64,000 nucleotides of DNA from Nocardioides sp. (GCA_037045645.1 JBAOIH010000001.1:434001-498000); one strand, 5' to 3'; counted from the first letter of the stretch, positions 35,701 to 44,587 are shown. The notes: generated by a model from the letters alone, not told the origin. Numbers and translations are program-made.

Positions 35701-36076
35701 GTTGCGGATGCTCGACGAGACGGGCAACCCCCGTTTCGTGGTCGTCGACTACAAGACCAACACTCTTGGTGAGCCGGGCCGCTCGCTGACTGCGCTCGAC
35801 TACACCCCCGACAAGGTCACCGCCGCCATGGTGCATTCGCACTATCCCCTGCAAGCGCTGCTCTACTCGGTCGTGCTGCACCGCTTCCTGCGCTGGCGGC
35901 TGCCTGCGTACGACCCGGAGACCCATCTGGGCGGTGTGCTCTACCTCTACGTGCGCGGCATGGTCGGTCCGGCCACGCCAATCATCGACGGCGTGCCGTG
36001 TGGGGTGTTCTCGTGGCGCCCACCCACCGCCTTGATCCTCGAACTCTCCAAGATCCTGGACGGGGGACGCCCATGA
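32744..36076 (+). CDS. recB: Exodeoxyribonuclease V subunit beta
   Basis: A 1110-residue UvrD-like helicase fused to a RecB-family nuclease. Motif I is ASAGTGKTFTL (K26, T27), motif II VILVDEFQDTDPVQW near 262, motif III GDPKQAIYAFRGGD near 292. FVTIHGSKGLEYP near 623 is motif V and AYVAMTRAR near 684 motif VI. The C-terminal nuclease domain has GSLVHAVLELADP, then FVVVDYKTN near 1000, the catalytic Asp/Lys. ATG 32744 (GGAGGAGG just upstream) is preferred over GTG 32741. Near E. coli length and complete. Confidence 0.95.
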   Translation: MEAFDLTAPLPGTGITVLEASAGTGKTFTLAALATRFIAEGARLDELLLITFSRAATQELRDRVREQLVAAAAELALPEATTPLGGVLRRDADRRELDDASIEVRRRRLLDAVAHYDAATIATTHEFCHAVLRSLGVAGNSDARETLREDLSGLTDDVVTDHYLARWSGTAEPPVTFKEARIAAENALAQPHAALRPRDFDQDSREAALVSFAGGVRDEVAHRKQRAAILTFDDLLDRLATALEGEDSAAAERMRARWKVILVDEFQDTDPVQWQVLSRAFAKSSVLVLIGDPKQAIYAFRGGDTPTYLSAVDGAETRTLDRNHRSDPAVVDALQALLRGAELGDEQIVVHPVTAAREGSSLSGTQRGIDYEVRGGVRLRRVSREGLDLTKSQTIRPADWKPLVAADVAADISRQLSAGASVTDPDGTIRPLDAGDVAILLHSIRLEGGPIQAELTKRGIPWVVNSADSVMTGPAAAAWLRLLEAMEQPSQPRRIHAAALTPFFDTTADQLVAGGTDLSDRLGERIRSWLDLCRSRGVAAVLAAAHADGLAARVLGWESGERILTDLNHVGELLHCAAQEDRLGLTGLTRWLRDAIDEGNRTDARRRRLDVDAQAVQFVTIHGSKGLEYPLVYLPGLFDRRVKDWVTTHLYHENAQRCLDVAGTEQARAQARVEEAQEDLRLAYVAMTRARAQLVLWWAPTWDGKNASLTRLLFGREPDGAYVSPTAPFPDTDVACDQVLKRWEAAGAFRLEDAVVHSGAVRETDPAPRLAARSFDRTLDLAWRRTSYSGLIRAEQVSVTYAEPEVAGTDDEVEIEPMLDLTAPEAPAEIAPELVSPMDGLAGGATFGSLVHAVLELADPEVPDLRAELIRHLDVQRRWWAVPEPTETLADALLPMNHSPLGPLASGLTLAEIPLRDRLRELDFEIPLADGDREGERGRRLADFATAIRAHLPPGDPVREYADKLDNPSLGEQVLRGYLSGSIDVVLRMLDETGNPRFVVVDYKTNTLGEPGRSLTALDYTPDKVTAAMVHSHYPLQALLYSVVLHRFLRWRLPAYDPETHLGGVLYLYVRGMVGPATPIIDGVPCGVFSWRPPTALILELSKILDGGRP

Positions 36077-37917
36077 CCATCGCCGGATCAGAACGGCACG
36101 TCGCCGATCGGCGCCTGGCGTTGGGGGCTGTCGGGGTGCTCGCCGAGTTCAACCGTGCGGGTGCGCTGGACTCCGCGGACGTGCAGGTCGCGGCTCGGCT
36201 CGCAGGTCTGGTGAACGAGTCGGACGAGTCGGTGCGGCTTGCGGTGGCACTGGCCGTACGCGCTGCTCGCGCGGGCTCGGTGTGCGTGGATCTCGCGACC
36301 GTGGCACAGCAGCCGATGGAACTCGAAGGAGAGGTGACCTGGCCCGACGCGGCGCAGTGGCCGCAGCGGGTCGCGGCCAGTGCCGTCGCCGAGGCCGGTC
36401 TCGTGCGGTTGGCCGGGTCGCTGCTCTACCTCGATCGACACTGGCGTGAAGAAGAGCAGGTCCACGCGGACGTGATGGCGCGCCTTGCCCTGACTGCGCC
36501 GAAGGTCGACGAACTCATGCTTGAGGCCGGAGCTCTGCGCCTGTTTGCAGAGGGTTGGGAGGAGCAGCGACACGCGTGCCTGGCCGCTGCGCGGCAGTGG
36601 ACCACGGTGCTCACCGGAGGTCCCGGCACCGGCAAGACCGCCTCGGTGGCGCGGATGCTGCTGCTGATGGGGGAGCAGTTCGAGCACGAGGCCGGGCGGG
36701 CACCTCGCATCGGCCTCGCGGCGCCGACCGGCAAGGCCGCCACCCGACTTCAGGAATCCGTGGCAAGGGAGCGCGCCACGCTCACGGATCCGTCGGCCGG
36801 CTATCTCGATGCCTTGGGTGCCACGACGATGCAGCGGCTGTTGGGCACCCGCTTCCCGGACTCGTCCACCCGCTTCAGGCACCATCGGGAAAACCGGCTG
36901 CCCTTCGACATCATCGTGATCGACGAGGTGTCGATGCTGCCGCTGTCGATGATGGCGCGGCTGCTGGAGGCCGTACGTCCCGACACCAGACTCATCCTGG
37001 TGGGCGACCCTGATCAGCTCGCGTCGGTGGAGGCGGGCAATGTGCTCGCCGATCTGGTGCAGGGCCTGGCGCTGCTGGGGCAGGCACAGCCGGAAGGACC
37101 GGCCGCCACGGTGGTGCAGCGGCTCGTACGCACGCACCGATTCGAGGCCGGAGCCGCGCTCGACCAACTGGCAGCGGCGGTGCGCGCCGACGATGCCGAT
37201 CGCGTGGTTGCTCTGCTGACCGCGGGCGATGGCGCGCTCAGCCTGGTCGACCCCGAGGATGACGAAGCCCTCAAGGCGGCTGAGCTGCGAGTCGTCGATG
37301 CCGCATTCGCCGTCACCTTGGCCGCCGATCGCGTAACCCGAGCAGAGGGGCCTTTGGCCGAAGACGACGGACGAGCCGTCACCGATCTGCTCGACGCGCA
37401 CCGGCTGCTGTGCGCTCACCGCACCGGCCCCTATGGCGTCTCGAGCTGGAACCGTCAGATCCAGCGACTGCTCGCGGAGCGTACGGGGGTGACTCACTAC
37501 ACCGAATGGTTCCCTGGACGGCCGGTGTTGATCACGGCCAACGATCGCGGTCTGGGCCTGTCCAACGGTGACCTCGGTGTCACCGTGAGCCTGCCCGACG
37601 GTCGACTGCGCGTCCTGGTCCGGCTCGGCGAGAAGGCGGTGGCGTTCGCGACCACCCGGCTGGCGTCGGCCGAGACCGTCTATGCCATGACCGTGCACAA
37701 GAGCCAGGGGTCCGAGGCGCGTGCGGTGACCGTCGTGCTGCCGGCGGAGGACTCCCCGTTGCTCACACGCGAGCTCTTCTACACCGCGGTGACAAGGGCA
37801 CAAGAGCAGGTCACGGTGATCGGCACCGAGGCTTCCCTGCGGGCGGCGTTGGCGCGACGCGTCGTACGCGCAAGTGGTCTGGCGTTGCGGCTCGCCGGTC
37901 GACTGCCGGGGCAATGA
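36073..37917 (+). CDS. recD: Exodeoxyribonuclease V subunit alpha
   Basis: A 614-residue 5'-3' SF1B helicase. An N-terminal RecC-binding domain (about 1-150) is followed by motif I GGPGTGKTASVARML near 182, VIDEVSMLPLSMMARLL near 283, VGDPDQLASVEAGNVL near 310 and C-terminal MTVHKSQGSEARAV and LFYTAVTRAQEQVTV. Its ATG overlaps the recB stop as ATGA. With recC and recB complete just upstream, a full RecBCD enzyme is encoded. In mycobacteria RecBCD serves single-strand annealing rather than the main RecA pathway; which role applies here is open. Confidence 0.95.
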   Translation: MTIAGSERHVADRRLALGAVGVLAEFNRAGALDSADVQVAARLAGLVNESDESVRLAVALAVRAARAGSVCVDLATVAQQPMELEGEVTWPDAAQWPQRVAASAVAEAGLVRLAGSLLYLDRHWREEEQVHADVMARLALTAPKVDELMLEAGALRLFAEGWEEQRHACLAAARQWTTVLTGGPGTGKTASVARMLLLMGEQFEHEAGRAPRIGLAAPTGKAATRLQESVARERATLTDPSAGYLDALGATTMQRLLGTRFPDSSTRFRHHRENRLPFDIIVIDEVSMLPLSMMARLLEAVRPDTRLILVGDPDQLASVEAGNVLADLVQGLALLGQAQPEGPAATVVQRLVRTHRFEAGAALDQLAAAVRADDADRVVALLTAGDGALSLVDPEDDEALKAAELRVVDAAFAVTLAADRVTRAEGPLAEDDGRAVTDLLDAHRLLCAHRTGPYGVSSWNRQIQRLLAERTGVTHYTEWFPGRPVLITANDRGLGLSNGDLGVTVSLPDGRLRVLVRLGEKAVAFATTRLASAETVYAMTVHKSQGSEARAVTVVLPAEDSPLLTRELFYTAVTRAQEQVTVIGTEASLRAALARRVVRASGLALRLAGRLPGQ

Positions 37918-38085
37918 GAGAGTGACACCGTCGCCCGAAATATTCGAAAGAGCGCAGGTTCAGTGACATTGTGATCGCCGTCGCTCCACGGTGGGAGTCC
38001 CACACCCCACCTGGCCTTCAGGTGTTTCGGGACTGCGTCAGGCTGCGATGGATCGCGCCTCCCGCCCTCTCCCCGACAGCGACGT

Positions 38086-38385
38086 CAGTTCGCCCACGAG
38101 GTGCACCCCAGCGAGATCGCGTACGACTACTGGACCACCGTGCGCACCATGGAGGCGATCGGGCACCGCGAGGCGTTCGGCCTCAACTGGGACCCGTCGC
38201 ACTTCGTGTGGCAAGACCTCGACCCGGTTGGGTTCTTGTGGGACTTCAAGGACCCGATCTATCACGTGGACTGCAAGGACGCCAAGAAGCAGTCGGCACC
38301 GGCCGCAACGGCCGAATGGGCTCGCACTGGCGTTCGACGCCCCGAGGCTGCCTTCAACGCCGCGTTCAGTACGCAGGGCTGACCC
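38086..38385 (+). pseudogene. Decayed sugar-phosphate isomerase/epimerase (xylose isomerase-like) fragment
   Basis: Within the 612-bp gap between recD and hflX, the frame from 38086 reads QFAHEVHPSEIAYDYWTTV, then FGLNWDPSHFVWQDLDPVG and IYHVDCKDAKK. This is typical of the C-terminal half of sugar-phosphate isomerase/epimerase TIM barrels, including metal-ligand Asp/His positions. After DCKDAKK the family sequence (VGTGRNGRMGSH) continues in a different frame, so a frameshift is present. The first half of the gene is missing. It is a remnant with no signs of expression. Confidence 0.8.
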
Positions 38386-38394
38386 CCCAAGCCC

Positions 38395-38457
38395 GAAGAA
38401 CTGCGGCCGCTGGGAAGGGCCAGGTCACCTGGACTCTTCCCGCGGCCGCAGTTCTTC
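38395..38457. terminator. Long palindrome with NotI core (GCGGCCGC)
   Basis: A perfect 16-bp inverted repeat, GAAGAACTGCGGCCGC (38395-38410) and its complement (38442-38457), encloses further nested complementarity: GGGAAG with CTTCCC and CCAGGT with ACCTGG. It is the same family as the element at 26855-26913. It follows the pseudogene and precedes hflX by 73 bp. Terminator or a REP-like role is possible. Confidence 0.75.
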
Positions 38458-38529
38458 GTGTCTTCCAGGGGTCAGTCGGGCGAAAACCCTTCGCCGCTTG
38501 TCGGTGCCGCGCCGTAGGCTTGTCGGCAT

Positions 38530-40068
38530 ATGACGAACGCACGCGATCTCGACCCGCACTTCTCGCTCTCCGACGCCTTGGCCAAGACGACCGGCTGGGA
38601 TGACGACGACTTCGATGACGACTCCGTCGACGACTGGGAGTCGGGGTATGCCGATGACACCGACGACGGCACTGACGACGGGGCCGGCGAAGATCCCGAG
38701 CTGACCACTGGAGAGCAGGACCTCGCCGAGCGCCACCAACTGCGCCGCGTCGCCGGGATCCGGACCGAACTCGAAGACATCACCGAGGTCGAATATCGCC
38801 AGCTCCGTCTGGAGCGGGTGGTGCTCGTCGGCGTATGGACCGAAGGCACGGTCTCCGACGCGGAGAACTCGATGGCCGAACTCGCCCTGCTCGCCGAGAC
38901 GGCCGGCTCGGAGGTGCTGGAGGCGGTCTTCCAGCGGCGTACGAAACCCGACCCGGCCACCTATATCGGCCGCGGCAAGGTCGAGGCGATCAAAGAGATC
39001 GTCCAGGCGACCGGCGCCGACACCGTGATCTGCGACGGCGAACTCGCCCCCAGCCAACTTCGCAACCTCGAAGACAAGATCAAGGTCAAGGTCGTCGACC
39101 GGACCGCCCTGATCCTCGACATCTTCGCCCAGCACGCCAAGAGCAAGGAGGGCCAGGCACAGGTCGAGCTGGCCCAGCTCAGCTACATGAAGCAGCGACT
39201 GCGCGGCTGGGGTGGCAACCTGTCGCGCCAAGCCGGTGGCCGTGTCGGCGCGGACGGCGGCGGCATCGGTGGCCGTGGCCCCGGTGAGACCAAGATCGAG
39301 ACCGATCGCCGCCGGATCAACACCAAGATCGCCAAACTGCGCCGCGAGCTCAAGGAGATGAAGGGCACCCGTGACGTCAAGCGTCAGGAGCGGCGCCGCC
39401 ACCACATCCCTAGCGTCGCGATCGCGGGCTACACCAACGCCGGGAAGTCCAGCCTGCTCAACCGGCTCACCAAGGCCGGAGTGCTGATCGAGGATGCGCT
39501 CTTCGCGACCCTCGACCCGACGACCAGGCGTACGACCACCAGCGACGGCCGCGGCTATGTCGTGACCGACACGGTGGGGTTCGTACGCCACCTGCCGCAC
39601 CAACTCGTCGAGGCTTTCCGCTCCACCTTGGAGGAGGTCGCCGACGCCGACCTGATCCTGCATGTGGTCGACGGCTCGCACGCCGACCCCGAGGGGCAGA
39701 TCGCAGCCGTACGCCAGGTGCTCGCGGACATCGAGGCGACCAAGATCCCCGAGTTGATCGTGATCAACAAGGCCGACGCCGCGGATCCCCTGGTGCTGAG
39801 CAGGCTCAAGGCGCGCGAACCGCACTCCGTCGTGGTCTCCGCCAAGACCGGCGAGGGCATCGAAGCGTTGCTGGAGGCGGTCGAGGCCGATCTGCCCAAG
39901 CCCGGCGTGGAGTTCAGTGCATTGTTGCCCTACGAACGCGGTGACCTGGTCGACCGATTGCACAAGGAGGCCGAGATCGGCTCCCTGGAGCACACCGCGG
40001 ACGGCACCTTGGTGACCGGAAGGGCGCACGAGGACCTGGCTGCGGCGCTGGCGCCGTACGGTTCCTGA
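38530..40068 (+). CDS. hflX: GTPase HflX
   Basis: A 512-residue ribosome-associated GTPase that splits stalled or hibernating ribosomes. An acidic N-terminal extension rich in Asp (about 20-60) precedes the HflX nucleotide-binding domain 1 (RAELE-type RTELEDITEVEYRQL and PDPATYIGRGKVEAI). The glycine-rich GGGIGGRGPGETKIE is near 238 and the G domain has GYTNAGKSSLLN near 298, DTVGFVRHLP and VINKADA. ATG 38530 is at the N-terminus of the acidic region. The acidic extension is longer than in E. coli HflX. It is in the conserved dapF-hflX-lexA neighbourhood. Confidence 0.96.
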   Translation: MTNARDLDPHFSLSDALAKTTGWDDDDFDDDSVDDWESGYADDTDDGTDDGAGEDPELTTGEQDLAERHQLRRVAGIRTELEDITEVEYRQLRLERVVLVGVWTEGTVSDAENSMAELALLAETAGSEVLEAVFQRRTKPDPATYIGRGKVEAIKEIVQATGADTVICDGELAPSQLRNLEDKIKVKVVDRTALILDIFAQHAKSKEGQAQVELAQLSYMKQRLRGWGGNLSRQAGGRVGADGGGIGGRGPGETKIETDRRRINTKIAKLRRELKEMKGTRDVKRQERRRHHIPSVAIAGYTNAGKSSLLNRLTKAGVLIEDALFATLDPTTRRTTTSDGRGYVVTDTVGFVRHLPHQLVEAFRSTLEEVADADLILHVVDGSHADPEGQIAAVRQVLADIEATKIPELIVINKADAADPLVLSRLKAREPHSVVVSAKTGEGIEALLEAVEADLPKPGVEFSALLPYERGDLVDRLHKEAEIGSLEHTADGTLVTGRAHEDLAAALAPYGS

Positions 40069-40125
40069 TCGGGAAAGTGCCCTCCGGATTCGGCGCTGGT
40101 TGGACGGTGTTGGATCATTCTTCTC

Positions 40126-42429
40126 ATGTCACGTGGCGTCTGGATCCGCTTTTTGCTCGTGATCGGCCTCTTGGCCGGTTGCGCGGCCCTCGCAATCAAG
40201 AAGGAACCCAGGCTCGGTCTCGACCTTCGCGGCGGCACCCAGATCACGCTGCAGACCGAGTCGACCGACCGGGTCGAGGCCAACACGGAGAATACGGACA
40301 AGGCGCTCGAGGTGCTGCGTGGCCGAGTCGACGCGCTGGGTATCGCCGAGCCGACACTGACCCGCTCGGGTTCTGACCGGATCATCGTCGAACTCCCCGA
40401 CGTCCAGGACCCCCGGCGCGCGGTGGCCACGATCGGTCGGACCGCCCAACTGAGCGTGCGTCCAGTGTTGGAGGACACGCTCACGAAGGACGCGGTGAAG
40501 AAGGCCGAGAGGGCCGAGAAGAAGTCGGGCAAGGAGTCGGGTATCGCCTACCTGCTCGACAAGGACGCTCCGGAGGAAGGTCCGTACCTGAAACTCGGCC
40601 CCGCCGTGATGACCGGCACCGAGATCACCAGCGCCAAGGCGCAGATGCCCGAGAACAGCGCCCAATGGGTGGTCGCAGTCGGCTTCACCGGCAAGGGCAA
40701 GTCGGCCTGGCAGAAGGAATCCGGCGAGGCAGCCTGCGCTCAGGGGCGGACGAACCGGGTCGCGTTCGTGCTCGACAAGGAAGTCATCTCGGCGCCGACC
40801 GTGGGCCAGGAGTTCTGCCCGGCGGGCATCCCGGGCAACACCCAGATCGAGTCGTTCCCGTTCCAAGAAGCCCAAGACCTCGCCGTCCTGATCGAGGGCG
40901 GCGCGCTGCCGCTGCCGGTCAAGGTGATCGAGCAGCGGATCGTGGGCCCGACGCTTGGCAAGGCCGCCATCGAGGCGTCCTGGAAGGCCGGCGTGCTCGG
41001 TCTGATCCTGACCCTGCTCTTCATCACCATCGTCTACCGCCTCGTCGGCTTCCTGGCCACGCTGGCGCTCACGTCGTACGCCCTGCTGTCGTACGCCTTC
41101 CTCGTCGGTCTCGGCTCCACGCTGACGTTGCCCGGTCTGGCCGGTTTCGTGCTCGCCATCGGCCTGGCGATCGATGCGAACGTGCTCGTGTTTGAGAGAG
41201 CGCGCGAGGAGTACGCCGACAATCCCAGTGCGGGCATGCGTCGCGCACTGATGATCGGCTTCAACAAGGCGTGGACCGCGATCATCGACTCCAACGTCAC
41301 GACCCTGCTCGCGGCGGCCCTGCTGTTCGTGCTCGGCTCCGGACCGATCAAGGGCTTCGGTGTCACGTTGTCCATCGGTGTGGTCGCCTCGATGATCTCT
41401 GCCCTGATCATCGCGCGGGTGCTCACCGAGATGGCCGTCTCGACGAAGTGGGTGCAGAAGCGTCCCAAGATCACCGGTCTGGGCGACGTGGGACGCGTAC
41501 GCACCTGGCTGGAGGAGAAGGCCCCCGACATCATGTCGCGGCGCAAGCTCTGGCTCAGCCTGACCGGCATGGTCCTCGTCGCGTCGATCGCCGGCATCTT
41601 CGGTCCGGGGCTCAATCTGGGCGTGGAGTTCACCGGTGGTCGGGTGATGCAGTACTCCACCGGCAAGGTGATCAGCGCCGACACCGCCCGCGCGGCGGTG
41701 GCTGATGCCGGCTATCCCGAGGCCGTCGTACAGCGCTCCGAGAAGGAGATTTCGGTACGCGTGGGTCAGGTCTCGGATCAGGAGGCGATCGCGATCGGTG
41801 AGGCGATCGGCAAGGTGTCTGACGGCGCCAAGAAGATCCAGGACGACAAGATCGGTGCCTCCCTGGGCAAGGAGTTGCGCAACAAGGCGTTGATCGCCTT
41901 CGGGATCGCCTTCCTCGTGCAGTTGCTGTATCTGGCGTTCCGGTTCAAATGGACCTTCGGTCTGTCCGCGGTGCTGGCGATGTTCCACGATGTGCTGATC
42001 GTGACCGGCGTCTTCGCCTGGCTGCAGAAACCGATCGACGGCGTCTTCCTGGCTGCCGCGATGACGATCATCGGCCTCTCGGTCAACGACACGGTCGTGG
42101 TCTTCGACCGCATCCGAGAACGTTGGTATGCCTCGCGCGGCGAGTCGTTCGCCGCCGTCGCCAACAAGGCCTGCGTCGAGACCATGCCGCGTACGGTGAA
42201 CACCGGTCTGGGCGCGATGTTCATCCTCGCAGCGTTGGCGATCTTCGGTGGCGATTCGTTGCGCGACTTCTCGATCGCGCTGTTGCTGGGTCTGATCATC
42301 GGTACGTACTCGTCCGTGTTCGTCGCCACGCCGATCCTCACCTACCTTCAGGAGAAGTGGCCGCTTTCGCGGGCGCCGAAGGTCAAGCTGGTGCGCGACA
42401 CCGGTGAGAACGCCGGCGCGGTCGTCTGA
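40126..42429 (+). CDS. secDF: Fused protein-export membrane protein SecDF
   Basis: A 767-residue fusion of SecD and SecF, which use the proton gradient to help complete Sec export. The SecD half has helix 1 (about 7-24), LGLDLRGGTQITL, a large periplasmic-type domain to about residue 280, and GLAIDANVLVFERAREE near 350. The SecF half restarts near 450 with NLGVEFTGGRVMQY, and ends in GLSVNDTVVVFDRIRE and GLGAMFILAALAIFGG. The twin structure should give 12 helices. Actinobacteria usually carry separate secD and secF beside yajC; this stand-alone fusion is probably the additional SecDF paralogue known in Streptomyces. Confidence 0.93.
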   Translation: MSRGVWIRFLLVIGLLAGCAALAIKKEPRLGLDLRGGTQITLQTESTDRVEANTENTDKALEVLRGRVDALGIAEPTLTRSGSDRIIVELPDVQDPRRAVATIGRTAQLSVRPVLEDTLTKDAVKKAERAEKKSGKESGIAYLLDKDAPEEGPYLKLGPAVMTGTEITSAKAQMPENSAQWVVAVGFTGKGKSAWQKESGEAACAQGRTNRVAFVLDKEVISAPTVGQEFCPAGIPGNTQIESFPFQEAQDLAVLIEGGALPLPVKVIEQRIVGPTLGKAAIEASWKAGVLGLILTLLFITIVYRLVGFLATLALTSYALLSYAFLVGLGSTLTLPGLAGFVLAIGLAIDANVLVFERAREEYADNPSAGMRRALMIGFNKAWTAIIDSNVTTLLAAALLFVLGSGPIKGFGVTLSIGVVASMISALIIARVLTEMAVSTKWVQKRPKITGLGDVGRVRTWLEEKAPDIMSRRKLWLSLTGMVLVASIAGIFGPGLNLGVEFTGGRVMQYSTGKVISADTARAAVADAGYPEAVVQRSEKEISVRVGQVSDQEAIAIGEAIGKVSDGAKKIQDDKIGASLGKELRNKALIAFGIAFLVQLLYLAFRFKWTFGLSAVLAMFHDVLIVTGVFAWLQKPIDGVFLAAAMTIIGLSVNDTVVVFDRIRERWYASRGESFAAVANKACVETMPRTVNTGLGAMFILAALAIFGGDSLRDFSIALLLGLIIGTYSSVFVATPILTYLQEKWPLSRAPKVKLVRDTGENAGAVV

Positions 42430-42479
42430 TCCGGTCGACGGCCTCCGCAGTTGTCGGTGGCCGCGGCTAGGGTGCTCCG

Positions 42480-44570
42480 GTGCCTGCTGAAGCCTCGGAT
42501 ACCTCGGTCGTACGCGATGTGCTCGCGGCTGCTGTCGAGGCGCTGGGTGGGCAGGAGCGGGCCGGTCAGGTCGAGATGGCCGCGGCTGTGTCTCGGGCGT
42601 TCGTGGACGACACGCACCTGCTGGTGCAGGCCGGCACCGGCACGGGCAAGTCGCTGGGATACCTGGTGCCCGCGTTGCTGCACGACTCACGGGTGGTGGT
42701 CGCGACCGCGACACTGGCATTGCAGCACCAGCTCGTCGAGCGCGACATCCCCCGGCTGGTGGAGGCGGTCGGGAAGCTGCCTGGGGTCGACGCGTCGTAC
42801 GCAGTCCTCAAAGGCCGCTCCAACTACGCCTGCCTGCACCGCATCCGCGAGGGGGTGCCCGATGATCAGGGCACTCTGGTCGACGTGCCGGAGGGCTCGC
42901 TGGGTGCCGAGGTGCTCAAACTTCGAGCCTGGGCCGAGAAGGAGTCCGAGAGCGGCGGCACGGGGGAGAAGGACAACGCCCCTCGCCACCACGACCGGGT
43001 CTGGCGCCAGGTGTCGGTCAACCACCGCGAATGCCTCGGCGCGACCAAGTGCCCCTTCGCCCAGGAGTGCTTCGCCGAGCGTGCCAAGGAGAAGGCGCAC
43101 CGCTCGCACCTGATCGTCACCAACCACTCCCTGCTCGCGATCGACGCGATCGAGGGGGTGCCGATGATCCCGGAGTACGACGCGGTGGTCATCGACGAGG
43201 CGCACGAGGTGGTGTCGCGGGTGACCCAGGCGGCCACCGACGAGTTGGCGGTCGCAGACGTTGAACGTGCCGCGACTCGTGCCCAGCGTTATGTCGACGG
43301 TGACGAGGCCGACCGGCTCGCCGAGGCGGCAGACGCGCTGGCCGACGCGATGGCGGCGGCACCTGCTGGCCGCTTCGACGCCGTTCCCGAGCAGCTCGCA
43401 GAGGCGCTCGGGTCGGTCCGGGACGCGGCCCGAGCACTCGTGTCCGCGTTCCCCCGCGAGGGGGCCGAGGCCGATGCCGACGCAGCGAAGACCCAAGCCC
43501 GCGGGCTGGTCCAGGAGGTCTTCGTCAACGCCGAGCGGATGGCGTCGAACGCCGACGCCGACGTGCTGTGGATGAGCGAGGCGGCCGAGATCGGCACTCG
43601 GCGCATCCCCGCGCGGCTTTATGTCGCCCCGCTGCAGGTGTGGGGACCGATGCGGGACAAGCTGTTGGCCGACAAGACGGCCGTCTTCACCTCGGCCACC
43701 CTGATGCTCGGCGGCGACTTCCGTACCGTCGCGACCTCGGTCGGCCTCAAACCCTCCGAGCAGGTCACCGCTCCGGTAGTTGAGGAGCCGCGCCAACCGG
43801 TGGTTGAGGAGCCTGCGCAGCAGGCGTCTCGAAACCACGACACCCGTCAACCGGTGGTTGAGGAGCCTGCGCAGCAGGCGTCTCGAAACCACGACACCCG
43901 GCCCTGGCGCGGTCTCGACGTCGGCTCACCGTTCGACTATCCCCAGCAGGCGATCCTGTACGTCGCGCGCCACCTGCCACAGCCCGGTCGAGACGGTCTC
44001 GGCGAGAAGCAACTCGACGAGATCGTGCGCCTCGTCGACGCCGCCGACGGTCGTACGCTCGGCCTGTTCTCCTCCCGCCGAGCCGCGGACCGCGCGGCAG
44101 AGGCCGTACGCGAGCGGCTGCCGCACCTGACGACGTTGGCTCAAGGGGATGCCCAGTTGCCCGAACTCACTCGACAGTTCGTCGAGGACCCGCACACCTG
44201 CCTGTTCGGCACGCTGTCGTTGTGGCAGGGACTCGACGTGCCGGGGGAGACCTGCCAACTGGTGATCATCGATCGCATCCCGTTCCCTCGCCCCGACGAT
44301 CCGTTGATGTCGGCGCGCGCGAAGGCAGCTGACGCGGAAGGTCGCAACGGCTTCATGGAGGTCTCGGCGACCCATGCAGCCTTGCTGATCGCGCAGGGTG
44401 CGGGCCGGTTGATCCGTACGACCACCGACCGGGGCGTGGTTGCGGTGCTCGACCCCCGCTTGGTGACCGCGCGTTATGGCAACTTCATCAAAGCGTCGCT
44501 GCCGCCGATGTGGACCACCACCGACCCGGCGATCGCCGAACAGGCACTCAAGCGGCTGGCTGCCGGCTGA
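42480..44570 (+). CDS. dinG: DinG-family ATP-dependent DNA helicase
   Basis: A 696-residue XPD/DinG-like SF2 5'-3' helicase. Motif I is QAGTGTGKSLGYLVP near 49-63; the [4Fe-4S] Cys lie in SNYACLHRI, ECLGATKCPF and QECF; the DEAH motif is VVIDEAHEVV near 236. C-terminal motifs are TLSLWQGLDVPGETC and QGAGRLIRT. Residues about 432-475 consist of translated copies of a palindromic repeat (PVVEEPAQQASRNHDTRQ twice and a partial third), inserted between the two helicase lobes at an unconserved loop. GTG 42480 is the start. The E. coli homologue is damage-inducible, but no LexA box was seen upstream. Confidence 0.93.
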   Translation: MPAEASDTSVVRDVLAAAVEALGGQERAGQVEMAAAVSRAFVDDTHLLVQAGTGTGKSLGYLVPALLHDSRVVVATATLALQHQLVERDIPRLVEAVGKLPGVDASYAVLKGRSNYACLHRIREGVPDDQGTLVDVPEGSLGAEVLKLRAWAEKESESGGTGEKDNAPRHHDRVWRQVSVNHRECLGATKCPFAQECFAERAKEKAHRSHLIVTNHSLLAIDAIEGVPMIPEYDAVVIDEAHEVVSRVTQAATDELAVADVERAATRAQRYVDGDEADRLAEAADALADAMAAAPAGRFDAVPEQLAEALGSVRDAARALVSAFPREGAEADADAAKTQARGLVQEVFVNAERMASNADADVLWMSEAAEIGTRRIPARLYVAPLQVWGPMRDKLLADKTAVFTSATLMLGGDFRTVATSVGLKPSEQVTAPVVEEPRQPVVEEPAQQASRNHDTRQPVVEEPAQQASRNHDTRPWRGLDVGSPFDYPQQAILYVARHLPQPGRDGLGEKQLDEIVRLVDAADGRTLGLFSSRRAADRAAEAVRERLPHLTTLAQGDAQLPELTRQFVEDPHTCLFGTLSLWQGLDVPGETCQLVIIDRIPFPRPDDPLMSARAKAADAEGRNGFMEVSATHAALLIAQGAGRLIRTTTDRGVVAVLDPRLVTARYGNFIKASLPPMWTTTDPAIAEQALKRLAAG
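43773..43904 (+). repeat. Palindromic element in dinG: two 54-bp units plus a partial
   Basis: Two almost identical 54-bp units (43797-43850, 43851-43904) each contain GGTGGTTGAGGAGCC, the small palindrome TGCGCAGCAGGCG and TCTCGAAACCACGACACC. A partial unit (from 43773) precedes them. Being 54 bp they keep the frame and add 18 residues each to DinG. The flanks match the family copies at 7117, 54123 and 57051. Confidence 0.9.
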
Positions 44571-44587
44571 GCACCTGCCGGTGGCTA

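Noticed and set aside
42430..42479. LexA box before dinG
   Set aside because: No TCGAAC-N4-GTTCGA-like site in the 50-bp gap, although E. coli dinG is in the SOS regulon.
40129..42720. Very long open frame on the minus strand opposite secDF
   Set aside because: Low-complexity Arg/His/Gln-rich translation without domains; it is the antisense of a strongly recognised gene and a normal effect of high G+C codon use.
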